A stretch of 32,542 nucleotides of DNA, from positions 1 to 32,542 of the forward strand of contig NZ_JAKEIT010000028.1 of the NCBI RefSeq assembly GCF_021474685.1. The letters run 5' to 3'. Below are positions 25,604 through 32,542 of the stretch, piece after piece (the first letter of the stretch is position 1; the number at the start of each line of letters is the position of its first letter). The position numbers and the translations under genes are program-made. Source of the stretch: Tetragenococcus halophilus (GTDB taxonomy: Bacteria > Bacillota > Bacilli > Lactobacillales > Enterococcaceae). The notes beneath the pieces were generated by a model. That model was not told the origin of the DNA, ran no database searches, and saw only the letters and a list, made by a program, of their open reading frames with translations.

Positions 25604-26026
25604 TTATTGAACATACTTAGCTATTACTGGATGAGCAAGGCAAGACTGCATATTTGTACTTTGCCAAGGCATACCCATAATTTTTTTATTACATCTGATT
25701 TTTATCTTTTCATGATCTGTGCGAAAAATAAATAGATTTGTAAGTATGCCTTCTTTAAAAGAGATATCGAAAATATCATCATAGGAAATAGTTGTGAAAC
25801 TTTCTTTAAAATCGCCGCTCATCGATAATAAAATCAACGTCAGATAATTTTCACCCAAAATCATAATATATTGTTTCATTGATAAAGCGCCTAGTCCGCC
25901 AAACAAAAATAAACTAGTATTGCTAGCATCTGTTCTTCCGTAAAGAACATATTTTGAATGAGTAAAATCTATATTGTGTGCTTTGACATAGTCAATAATG
26001 TTTTCAATTTTTGTCGATTGATTCAT
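25604..26026 (-). CDS. Uncharacterised 140-residue protein, possibly PH-like
   Basis: I do not recognise a named family. AGGAGGTTTTC lies before the ATG at 26026; the frame is open to 26065, but that start has no ribosome site. Residues 1-35 look helical. A beta-rich region follows (YIMILGENYLTLILLSMSG, then TTISYDDIFDISFKEGIL and LFIFRTDHEKIKIRCNKK) and ends in a helix. This strand pattern with a short Gly-rich turn recalls bacterial PH-like domains, but I offer that weakly. It has no signal peptide and only a short hydrophobic patch (SLFLFGGLGAL). It appears to be a single-gene unit. Confidence 0.75.
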   Translation of the reverse strand: MNQSTKIENIIDYVKAHNIDFTHSKYVLYGRTDASNTSLFLFGGLGALSMKQYIMILGENYLTLILLSMSGDFKESFTTISYDDIFDISFKEGILTNLFIFRTDHEKIKIRCNKKIMGMPWQSTNMQSCLAHPVIAKYVQ

Positions 26027-26134
26027 AAGAAAACCTCCTGATAAAAACAGCTTAGCAAAGTTCAATAGCTATGATTATAGTTTAAATTCTTCTTATTATC
26101 AAAGTAAAAGCAGGAAAATGTCTATAGCAAAAAG

Positions 26135-26572
26135 TTAACCAATTTTTTCTGCCAATTCTAAAATAATGCCTTCTGGTCCGCGAATGTAACACAATTTATA
26201 CATATTTTTATAGTTTTGTATCTCACCAATAAGTGCTGCGCCCTTCTTCTGTGCTTTAGCAACAATAGATTCAATATCTTCGACGGCAAATGCAATGTGA
26301 CGAATCCCCAAAGTATTTGATAAAGGATATTGGACACCACTTTTATCAGACGGCGAATGAAACTTCACCAATTCTATCATCGTTTCTCCTTCTTGTGTAG
26401 CTAACATCGCCACCGTCTCTTTTACACCATCAAGTCCTATGATTTTTTCTACCCACTCGCCTTTTACTTCTGTTTCCCCCAACTCCTTAAGTCCAAATTC
26501 AATAAAAAAATTTTTAACATAAGAAAGGTCATCGACAATAATTCCAACATGATCAATACGCTGAATTTTCAT
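26135..26572 (-). CDS. VOC (glyoxalase/dioxygenase-like) family protein
   Basis: A 145-residue vicinal-oxygen-chelate protein with two beta-alpha-beta-beta-beta modules. Likely metal ligands are H8 (IDHVGIIV), E67 (TMIELVKF), H92 (GIRHIAFAVED) and E139 (GIILELAEK), the usual His-Glu-His-Glu set. The pattern is close to methylmalonyl-CoA epimerase or lactoylglutathione lyase-like members; the substrate cannot be fixed. A GGGGTGAG ribosome site lies before the ATG. Although glutathione is made by the gshF product, no link between the two genes is shown. Confidence 0.88.
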   Translation of the reverse strand: MKIQRIDHVGIIVDDLSYVKNFFIEFGLKELGETEVKGEWVEKIIGLDGVKETVAMLATQEGETMIELVKFHSPSDKSGVQYPLSNTLGIRHIAFAVEDIESIVAKAQKKGAALIGEIQNYKNMYKLCYIRGPEGIILELAEKIG

Positions 26573-26870
26573 ATACTCACCCCTATTATACCTACCGGAA
26601 GTCGTAACAATTGGCTAAAGTAAACAAAAAAGTCGAATTTTTAGAAATTATAATCTTTTATATAGTTTATCATGCGTACATGTATACAAAAAGGCTTTCA
26701 AACACAAACATAGAAAACTTGTACTATTTGCAGGAGTCAATTATACTTAAGTTAAATAAGAACACTGTAAATGTCAGCAAACCATATCTCTTATAGAACA
26801 TCATCAAATGTAGAAAGCTAGTTTACCTAAGCAAGTTTCCGACAGAGTATTTCCCTAAGGAGGATGTCCC
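26573..26870. other. AT-rich intergenic stretch before the membrane gene
   Basis: About 300 bases between two divergent genes. A 61-codon open frame at 26611-26796 has no ribosome site or coding character and is not accepted. A short palindromic patch, GTACATGTATAC near 26675-26686, is the only structure noted. A TATAAT at 26585-26590 on the minus strand is too close to the VOC start to serve it. Confidence 0.55.
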
Positions 26871-27401
26871 ATGGATTATCTTAGAGATGTTGCCACGTCT
26901 ATCATTATTTACGGCTTTTTTGGATTTGTTTGGTTTGGCTGGGCGCTGGAAGGACCTAAAGAATCTTGGAAGAAATATTTAGGTTTTGCTTGTGGTTTCT
27001 CCCTTTTAATCGGCCTTTTAGGTATTTATTTAGTTTTTACTTATCAAGATGAGGCTAGTGTCTTAACAGGAACAGGGTTGTCGTTATGGTACTATATCAT
27101 CGTTATTATTGAATTCCTGTTAGGCGGAATTGGCGCATTTTTATTGTATAAAAAGAAATTAGATAACTATATTGCTCCTTGGATCTGCCTCATTGTCGGT
27201 ATTCACTTTTCTCCGCTAGCTTTTATTTTTCAAGAACCCAGCATGCATCTGTTGGCACTTTTATTTGTCGCTACTTCGCTTCTTACGGTGATCCGTATGA
27301 AAAAAATTTCTTATAGAGCAAGCGCAATCACCGGCACAGGCGCAGGTAGTATACTGTTATGTTTTGGATTGTTTAACATTATTCGTCTCATCTTCGCTTA
27401 A
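26871..27401 (+). CDS. Uncharacterised six-helix membrane protein
   Basis: A 176-residue integral membrane protein I cannot assign to a family. Six hydrophobic segments lie near residues 8-26, 36-56, 70-93, 100-116, 124-141 and 151-174, joined by short loops. The first loop carries WALEGPKESWKKYLG; a basic MKKISYR loop precedes the last segment. AAGGAGGATG precedes the ATG. Its stop overlaps the stop of the convergent next gene by two bases, with no terminator between. No conserved catalytic motif is seen. Confidence 0.8.
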   Translation: MDYLRDVATSIIIYGFFGFVWFGWALEGPKESWKKYLGFACGFSLLIGLLGIYLVFTYQDEASVLTGTGLSLWYYIIVIIEFLLGGIGAFLLYKKKLDNYIAPWICLIVGIHFSPLAFIFQEPSMHLLALLFVATSLLTVIRMKKISYRASAITGTGAGSILLCFGLFNIIRLIFA

Positions 27402-27787
27402 AGGATACTTTCGGTGCTTGTGTAAAATAAATGAGCACTACATTTACAATCGGATGACCCAAATCCTTTGACGGGAATATTTCCAGTATTTTTTTCTTGT
27501 AATCGTGCAAAAAGTTGACATTCGCCCTCTTCACCTGAATAAGTTTGAATTTCTTCTATCTTTAAATATGGACGCAAGTAATCCAAATGCCAACGCTGCT
27601 TTTTTTCTACTGTGATATGTCTATTGACTCTTGAGCGGATATTACGTTTGGCGCTACCTACATAAACGTAATATCCTTTTTCAAATGCAAAACTGCCTAA
27701 TTTTCCTATCTGTATGCTTTCTTGCCTTTTAGGAAGATAAGCCTTCACCGCATAAAGTGTATGATTTTCTTTGATTGATTCTTTCAT
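27398..27787 (-). CDS. DUF123 / GIY-YIG-like nuclease-family protein
   Basis: A 129-residue protein of the COG1833/DUF123 group, distantly GIY-YIG-like. Recognisable pieces are KGYYVYVGSAKRNIRSRVNRH (strand-turn-strand then helix with R), KQRWHLDYLRPY, and near the end GFGSSDCKCSAHLFY. Those Cys and His positions (C112, C114, H117) are conserved in the group. A nuclease role is inferred from the fold; no activity is known to me. AAGGTGG lies before the ATG. It converges on and overlaps the membrane gene before it. Confidence 0.87.
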   Translation of the reverse strand: MKESIKENHTLYAVKAYLPKRQESIQIGKLGSFAFEKGYYVYVGSAKRNIRSRVNRHITVEKKQRWHLDYLRPYLKIEEIQTYSGEEGECQLFARLQEKNTGNIPVKGFGSSDCKCSAHLFYTSTESIL

Positions 27788-27828
27788 TTTCGTCCACCTT
27801 CTAACTACTGCTAAAAATTATCTTAAAC

Positions 27829-28239
27829 TCAATACATGCGATACATACCCACTGAACCTGGCGCAGTATAACAAAAACCAAATTGTTGATACAATTGATC
27901 GGCAGGACTATCAGCAATTAAGCTAACATATGAGCCTTTAAATGTATGAGTGTCTAAATAGTCCATAATTTCTGCCATTACTTTTTTACCAAGACCTTTT
28001 CTTTGATAAGAGGGATTTACAGCAATATCTACTACATGAAAAACAGTTCCCCCATCACCAACCACTCTTCCCATAGCAATTAGACGATCTTTATCATAGA
28101 TCGTAACAGCAAACAATGTATGCAAAAGACCAATGTCAACTGCCTTACTATCTTTAACGCTAAGTCCTGCTTTTTGTCTTAATTGGTTGAAACTTTCAGC
28201 ACTTGGTATTTCATGTCTGATTTGATAATTTTTCTCCAT
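27829..28239 (-). CDS. GNAT-family N-acetyltransferase
   Basis: A 136-residue acetyltransferase of the GNAT fold. The acetyl-CoA loop is visible as VDIAVNPSYQRKGLGKKVMAEIM (R/Q-x-x-G-x-G/A pattern, about residues 71-93), preceded by strand GRVVGDGGTVFHV. The C-terminal half has the LIADSPADQLYQQFGF segment typical of the last helix and strand. The acceptor substrate is unknown. It is transcribed toward the DUF123 gene, 41 bases away, and the two may form a unit. GGGAAG precedes the ATG. Confidence 0.9.
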   Translation of the reverse strand: MEKNYQIRHEIPSAESFNQLRQKAGLSVKDSKAVDIGLLHTLFAVTIYDKDRLIAMGRVVGDGGTVFHVVDIAVNPSYQRKGLGKKVMAEIMDYLDTHTFKGSYVSLIADSPADQLYQQFGFCYTAPGSVGMYRMY

Positions 28240-28388
28240 ATCTTCCCTACTTTCACTTATTATTTTGAATGAATAGCTAAATTACATTTTTTATTAATAT
28301 TGTCTATACATGCTTAGCTAATACTTTGTTCTATGGTAAACTGTCATGAAGTATAGATAAATTTTCTGGTTGGAGGAGTCTTTTCGTA

Positions 28389-30977
28389 ATGATAAAAGAT
28401 TTTTTACAAAAAAACAAATGGTATATGATGGCAAGTTTCTTTATTCCTTTTTTAGTAATGGCCATAATGTATTTAACAATTGGCATCTATCCCGGCAGTG
28501 ATCGAAGTGTTATGGCAAGTGATGCCTTCTCGCAATTTTCTAATTTTCATGCCAGTTTTCGCAACGCTTTGTTAGGCGAACAAAGTTTTCTTTATACTTG
28601 GAACGCATCACTAGGATTGAACTTTCTTTCTCTCATTTCTTATTACCTAGGGGGATTTTTTACCCCGCTTGTGTTATTTTTTCCTAACCAGCTGATGCCC
28701 GATGCACTTTATTTTTTAACTTTAATTAAAATAGGTAGTGCTGGATTAAGTTTTTGGTTCTATGCAAGTCATCGCTTCAAAATTGCAAAAAGCAGTCACA
28801 TAACGCTAGCAGTTTGCTATGCACTAATGTCTTTTGTTACTGCACAATCCGAGCTTATTATGTGGTTAGACGCCTATATATATTTACCTTTGATTATTTG
28901 GGGAATTGATCGACTCATTCAAAAACATAAACCAAAGCTCTTATTTATTAGTTATTTCATGCTATTTTTCACTAGTTTTTACTTAGGCTTTATGATTGGC
29001 GTTTTTTCTTTCCTTCACTTTTTAGTTCAGTTATTTAAAAATTGGAAAGACAATAAAAAAAGTATTTTACCTTATTTTACTACCTCATTATTAGCAGGCG
29101 GCGCCTCAATGATAATTATCTTACCGGCGCTATTAGATTTACGTGCCAATGGAGAAGAATTAACGCAGATCACAAATCTTAAAACAGAAGCAACAAGTGC
29201 TTTTGATTTTTTTATCAAAAATATGATCGGAGTCTACGATACAACTAAATACGGTGCTATTCCTTTTATTTATATTGGTCTATTACCTCTTGTGTTTTGT
29301 ATTTTTTATTTTGTTATTAAGGAAATTCCTTGGAAAGAAAAAATCCTTTATGCGCTATTGATTGCATTATTAATAGGAAGTTTTTATTTTGTTCCCTTAA
29401 ATTTATTCTGGCACGGTATGCATGCGCCCAATATGTTTTTGTTCCGTTATGCTTTTTTACTATCCTTTATGGTAATCATGTTAGCTGGCTTTGGTTGGGA
29501 AAAATTAAACGAAGCAAATGAGCGAAAATTACTTTTCTCTTTTGTCTTTTTGGCTGTCGCCTTTGTTCTTACTTATCTTTTAGTCTATAAAACTCGAGAG
29601 TATTTAGAACCTATCTCACTGATTTTAACTTTATCGTTTTTAACCGTCTATGGTGTGATCTTTTTTTCCTTTTATACAAAAAAATTCTCTTTTAAACAAG
29701 CTGTGCTGTTTTTGCTGGTATTTGTAACAGCTGAAATGACGATTAATACAAATAGTATGCTACGTGGTATCTTAGATGAGTGGAACTACGCTTCCCGAAA
29801 ACTGTATACAGAACCTTATCCAGCAATCAATGAACTCGTTGAACAAACCAAAGAAGAAAATGATAGTTTCTATCGTTTAGAAAACCTTGATCCAGTTTCT
29901 GCCAATGATAGTTTTAACTATGGTTATAGCGGCATTAGTATGTTTTCATCCATTCGAAACCGGAACACTTCTGGTTATATGAACATGCTAGGTTTCCGTT
30001 CGAGAGGAACTAGTCTAAATATTCGCTATCCTAATAATACCTTACTGATGGATAGCTTAATGTCGGTCAAATATAATTTAAGCAAACAACCAATTAACAA
30101 GTATGGATTTAGACAAAAGGATACAAGCGATGATTATCAATTATATGAAAATCAAAATGCATTACCTTTAGGCTTTTTAACAGATCCATCAATTGACCAA
30201 CTGACACAGTTTGAAAATGATAATTTGGCCAATCAAACAAACTTAATGAACCAACTAGCTGGCACAAAAGAAAACTTTTTCCAATTTCAACCAATCACGG
30301 TGACTGATTTGAATAATGTAAGTATTGAAAATCAAGGAGCACATACAAAATTTAGTGAACAAGAAGGAAATGTTGCTAAAGAAGTCACTTGGAAAGTCAA
30401 TGTACCGGCGCACTCTCAGGCCTATTTAAGTCTATTTCCAACAAACTTTGGAGAACTAGAAAGTTCTACAGCAACAATCACAGTAAATGGACAACAAAGA
30501 GAAAGTAAAATTGACATTAATGGACAATATTATGATTTAGGTTTTTACGACCAAGCTCAAACCGTCGAATTTACGGCAAGTTTTTATGGCACCGAAGATA
30601 TTTCTTTCCAAAACCCACAGGTCGTTACCTTAGATACGGATGCTTTTCAAAAAAGCGTAGGTAAAATTCAAAATAACAGCGTTGAAATGCAAACAGGAAA
30701 ACGTAGTGCTCAAGCTAAAGTTGACACAAATACAGCACAAAAGTTAATTACCACTATTCCTTATGATGGCGGTTGGCAAGCAAAAATCGATGGTAAAAAA
30801 GTCCCTATTGATTCCTTCCAAGACGCTTTTGTCAGCCTGCAAGTCCCAGAAGGAAAACATACTATAGAGCTTACTTACTGGCCACAAGGATTTCTTTTAG
30901 GTCTAGGATTGTTTATCAGTTGTACCCTTTTATTTGTTGGCTTTGATTGGTATTATGAAAGAAGATATTCAAAATAA
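28389..30977 (+). CDS. yfhO: YfhO-family membrane protein
   Basis: An 862-residue protein of the YfhO family, GT-C-like enzymes or flippase-type partners that in Bacillus and Listeria are needed to decorate lipoteichoic acid with sugars. There are about 12 membrane segments over residues 13-450, the short loop SDRSVMASDAFSQF after the first, a large outer domain from about 460 to 830 (Asn- and Gln-rich, beta-strand-like), and one last helix near 835-855. A conserved-looking IITTIPYDGGWQAKIDG-like segment (KLITTIPYDGGWQAKIDGKK) opens the final beta region. TTGGAGGAG lies before the ATG. No CsbB-type glycosyltransferase gene lies nearby, so any partner is elsewhere. Confidence 0.93.
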   Translation: MIKDFLQKNKWYMMASFFIPFLVMAIMYLTIGIYPGSDRSVMASDAFSQFSNFHASFRNALLGEQSFLYTWNASLGLNFLSLISYYLGGFFTPLVLFFPNQLMPDALYFLTLIKIGSAGLSFWFYASHRFKIAKSSHITLAVCYALMSFVTAQSELIMWLDAYIYLPLIIWGIDRLIQKHKPKLLFISYFMLFFTSFYLGFMIGVFSFLHFLVQLFKNWKDNKKSILPYFTTSLLAGGASMIIILPALLDLRANGEELTQITNLKTEATSAFDFFIKNMIGVYDTTKYGAIPFIYIGLLPLVFCIFYFVIKEIPWKEKILYALLIALLIGSFYFVPLNLFWHGMHAPNMFLFRYAFLLSFMVIMLAGFGWEKLNEANERKLLFSFVFLAVAFVLTYLLVYKTREYLEPISLILTLSFLTVYGVIFFSFYTKKFSFKQAVLFLLVFVTAEMTINTNSMLRGILDEWNYASRKLYTEPYPAINELVEQTKEENDSFYRLENLDPVSANDSFNYGYSGISMFSSIRNRNTSGYMNMLGFRSRGTSLNIRYPNNTLLMDSLMSVKYNLSKQPINKYGFRQKDTSDDYQLYENQNALPLGFLTDPSIDQLTQFENDNLANQTNLMNQLAGTKENFFQFQPITVTDLNNVSIENQGAHTKFSEQEGNVAKEVTWKVNVPAHSQAYLSLFPTNFGELESSTATITVNGQQRESKIDINGQYYDLGFYDQAQTVEFTASFYGTEDISFQNPQVVTLDTDAFQKSVGKIQNNSVEMQTGKRSAQAKVDTNTAQKLITTIPYDGGWQAKIDGKKVPIDSFQDAFVSLQVPEGKHTIELTYWPQGFLLGLGLFISCTLLFVGFDWYYERRYSK

Positions 30978-30988
30978 TTTCGTTAATC

Positions 30989-31034
30989 AAGATAGATATA
31001 TGTAATGTTTTGTTACATAGATCTATCTTTTTTT
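30989..31034 (+). terminator. Terminator after yfhO
   Basis: Arms at 30989-31005 and 31013-31029 form a 17-position stem with one mismatch. They are followed by a run of Ts to about 31034. It lies 12 bases after the yfhO stop. Confidence 0.9.
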
Positions 31035-31073
31035 TAATTTTTTTATTGATTTTTTATAATTATTGATGATTTA

Positions 31074-31090
31074 TGTTAGATTTCCTTACA
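31074..31090 (+). promoter_or_regulatory. GlnR-type operator before glnA
   Basis: TGTTAGATTTCCTTACA matches the GlnR/TnrA consensus TGTnAnAwwwTmTnACA except one central base. It lies just upstream of the -35 (centre near -51 from the predicted start), where GlnR sites of glnRA operons occur in Firmicutes. GlnR would repress the gene when glutamine is abundant. Only one clear box is seen. Confidence 0.85.
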
Positions 31091-31097
31091 TATAATA

Positions 31098-31126
31098 TTG
31101 ACAAATAAAAATAAACTTGCTATATT
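31098..31126 (+). promoter_or_regulatory. Strong glnA promoter
   Basis: Perfect TTGACA (31098-31103), a 17-base spacer and TATATT (31121-31126), with TG at 31118-31119 making an extended -10. Transcription would start near 31133, about 54 bases before the ATG. Confidence 0.88.
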
Positions 31127-31186
31127 ACTTCTATCATTTAGAAAAAGTATTTTTATGAATGGTAATTTAAAAAAGGGTGGGATCGT

Positions 31187-32524
31187 ATGGAAAGGGCAGA
31201 AATAAATAAAAATGATATAAAAAGGATAGTCAAGAAAGAAAACGTTCGTTTTTTACGTTTAATGTTTACTGATATTTCTGGGACAATCAAAAACGTAGAA
31301 GTGCCTATCAGTCAATTAGATAAAGTACTAGATAATAAATTAATGTTTGATGGTTCTTCTATCGAAGGATTTGTGCGTATCGAAGAAAGCGACATGTATC
31401 TTTATCCGGATTTGTCGACTTGGATGATTTTTCCTTGGGAAAATGAGTATGGGAAAGTAGCACGTTTAATCTGTGATATTTATAATCCTGATGGAACACC
31501 TTTTGCCGGAGATCCACGGGGAAACCTTAAAGCTTCCTTGGCAAAGATGAAAAAATTAGGTTTTACTTCCTTTAATTTAGGACCGGAACCGGAGTTTTTC
31601 TTATTTAAATTAGATAATAATGAAAATATTACTATGGATTTAAATGACACAGGTGGATACTTTGACTTATCTCCAACAGATTTAGGAGAAAATTGCCGTC
31701 GAGATATCGTATTAGAATTGGAAAAATTAAATTTTGAAGTTGAAGCTTCCCACCATGAAGTTGCTTTCGGGCAACATGAAATTGATTTTAAATATGCCGA
31801 TGCTGTTGAAGCTTGCGATAATATTCAAACTTTTAAACTTGTCGTTAAAACTATCGCACGAAAACATGGGTTACATGCGAGCTTTATGCCAAAGCCCTTA
31901 TTTGGCATTAATGGTTCAGGGATGCATTGTAATATGTCATTATTTAAAGATGGTAAAAATGCCTTTTATGATGAACAGGGTGAGTTGCAATTAAGTCGTA
32001 ATGCCTATCATTTTCTAGCCGGGCTATTAAAACATGCACGATCATTTACAGCGATCTGCAATCCTACCGTGAATTCCTACAAACGGCTTATTCCGGGTTA
32101 TGAAGCTCCTGTATACATCGCTTGGTCTGGTAGAAATCGATCCCCCTTAATTCGTGTGCCAGAATCAAAAGGAGCTTCTACACGCTTAGAACTACGTTCG
32201 GTCGATCCTGCAGCTAATCCTTACCTAGCTTTATCTTTACTTTTACAAGCTGGATTAGACGGTATTGAAAATCAGCTAACACCACCTGCGCCTATCGATC
32301 GCAACATTTATCACATGGAAGAAAAAGAGCGTGTGGATAACGGCATTTATGCTTTACCTTCAACCCTAAATGATGCATTAACAGCTTTGTCTGAAGATGA
32401 GTTGCTTAAAAATGCACTTGGCAAACACATCTATAATAATTTTGTAGAAGCTAAAAAAAGTGAATGGACAACTTTTTTGTCCTCTGTTTCCGAATGGGAA
32501 AAAGAACAATACTTAACACTATAG
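31187..32524 (+). CDS. glnA: Glutamine synthetase, type I (GSI-alpha)
   Basis: A 445-residue enzyme that makes glutamine from glutamate, ammonia and ATP as a dodecamer. Its length, and the lack of the beta-type adenylylation region, fit the GSI-alpha form of Firmicutes. Signatures are [10 protein letters not shown] (53-62) followed by R64, equivalent to Bacillus R62 of feedback inhibition; GPEPEFFLF (near 132); [15 protein letters not shown]; the ATP-binding [33 protein letters not shown] with the flap Glu; and [23 protein letters not shown] lies before the ATG. Control by GlnR is expected from the operator. glnR, which often lies directly upstream, is absent here; yfhO and its terminator precede. 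Confidence 0.97.
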   Translation: MERAEINKNDIKRIVKKENVRFLRLMFTDISGTIKNVEVPISQLDKVLDNKLMFDGSSIEGFVRIEESDMYLYPDLSTWMIFPWENEYGKVARLICDIYNPDGTPFAGDPRGNLKASLAKMKKLGFTSFNLGPEPEFFLFKLDNNENITMDLNDTGGYFDLSPTDLGENCRRDIVLELEKLNFEVEASHHEVAFGQHEIDFKYADAVEACDNIQTFKLVVKTIARKHGLHASFMPKPLFGINGSGMHCNMSLFKDGKNAFYDEQGELQLSRNAYHFLAGLLKHARSFTAICNPTVNSYKRLIPGYEAPVYIAWSGRNRSPLIRVPESKGASTRLELRSVDPAANPYLALSLLLQAGLDGIENQLTPPAPIDRNIYHMEEKERVDNGIYALPSTLNDALTALSEDELLKNALGKHIYNNFVEAKKSEWTTFLSSVSEWEKEQYLTL

Positions 32525-32542
32525 TAAACTTAACAAAATAAC

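Noticed and set aside
26585-26590. TATAAT as promoter of the VOC gene
   Set aside because: The start of transcription would fall inside the ribosome site, leaving no usable leader.
26611-26796. 61-codon open frame between the VOC and membrane genes
   Set aside because: No ribosome site, AT-rich composition, non-ATG start and no family resemblance.
1-32542. CRISPR array, tRNA, rRNA, prophage or defence island
   Set aside because: No regularly spaced repeats, cloverleaf-like tRNA sequences, phage structural genes or known defence genes were seen by eye on either strand.

Overview
The window comes from a low-GC Gram-positive chromosome. The gene order rpmB / yloU-fakA-recG-plsX-acpP / rnc-smc-HAD-ftsY, the fused glutathione gene gshF, the tandem-domain FeoA and the general protein sequences point to Lactobacillales, most probably Enterococcaceae. 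Tetragenococcus or a close Enterococcus relative is my guess; no database search was possible. Almost everything is ordinary chromosomal core or near-core. I see no rRNA, tRNA, CRISPR array, prophage or defence island. One complete insertion sequence is present.

Layout. 1-3.3 kb: a biotin transporter (bioY) under a textbook BirA operator; a minus-strand pair (a metallophosphoesterase, then a DUF1054 protein); a plus-strand pair (a YueI-family protein and an unrecognised 138-residue protein). 3.3-8.6 kb: gshF on the minus strand, facing away from a Fur-box-controlled ferrous iron operon of feoA, feoB and a 44-codon Cys-rich membrane protein. 8.7-15.1 kb: minus-strand operon rnc-smc-HAD phosphatase-ftsY. 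15.27-16.83 kb: an IS4-family element with 16-bp perfect terminal repeats and an 8-bp target duplication, lodged exactly at the acpP stop codon. 16.8-22.6 kb: minus-strand yloU-fakA-recG-plsX-acpP, covering envelope lipid supply and recombination, with a structured 152-bp intergenic element just before recG. 23.0 kb: rpmB with its own promoter and leader hairpin.

23.2-32.5 kb is more accessory: a PNPOx-like flavoprotein, an AbgT-family transporter with an operator-like inverted repeat around its -10, an unrecognised 140-residue protein, a VOC protein, a six-helix membrane protein, a DUF123/GIY-YIG protein, a GNAT acetyltransferase, a large YfhO-family membrane protein, and glnA behind a GlnR-type box and a strong promoter.

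How the genes fit together: FakA (phosphorylation of exogenous fatty acids), PlsX (acyl-phosphate) and AcpP (acyl carrier) share one branch of phospholipid supply. FtsY, Smc and RNase III form a housekeeping operon. Several transport genes carry recognisable operators (BirA, Fur), and glnA carries one (GlnR). The most interesting signals are regulatory or structural: the IS that separates acpP from its own terminator while rebuilding its stop codon; the element before recG, whose outer arms can pair and would then break a terminator hairpin; and the inverted repeat at the AbgT promoter. I found no convincing new multi-gene system.
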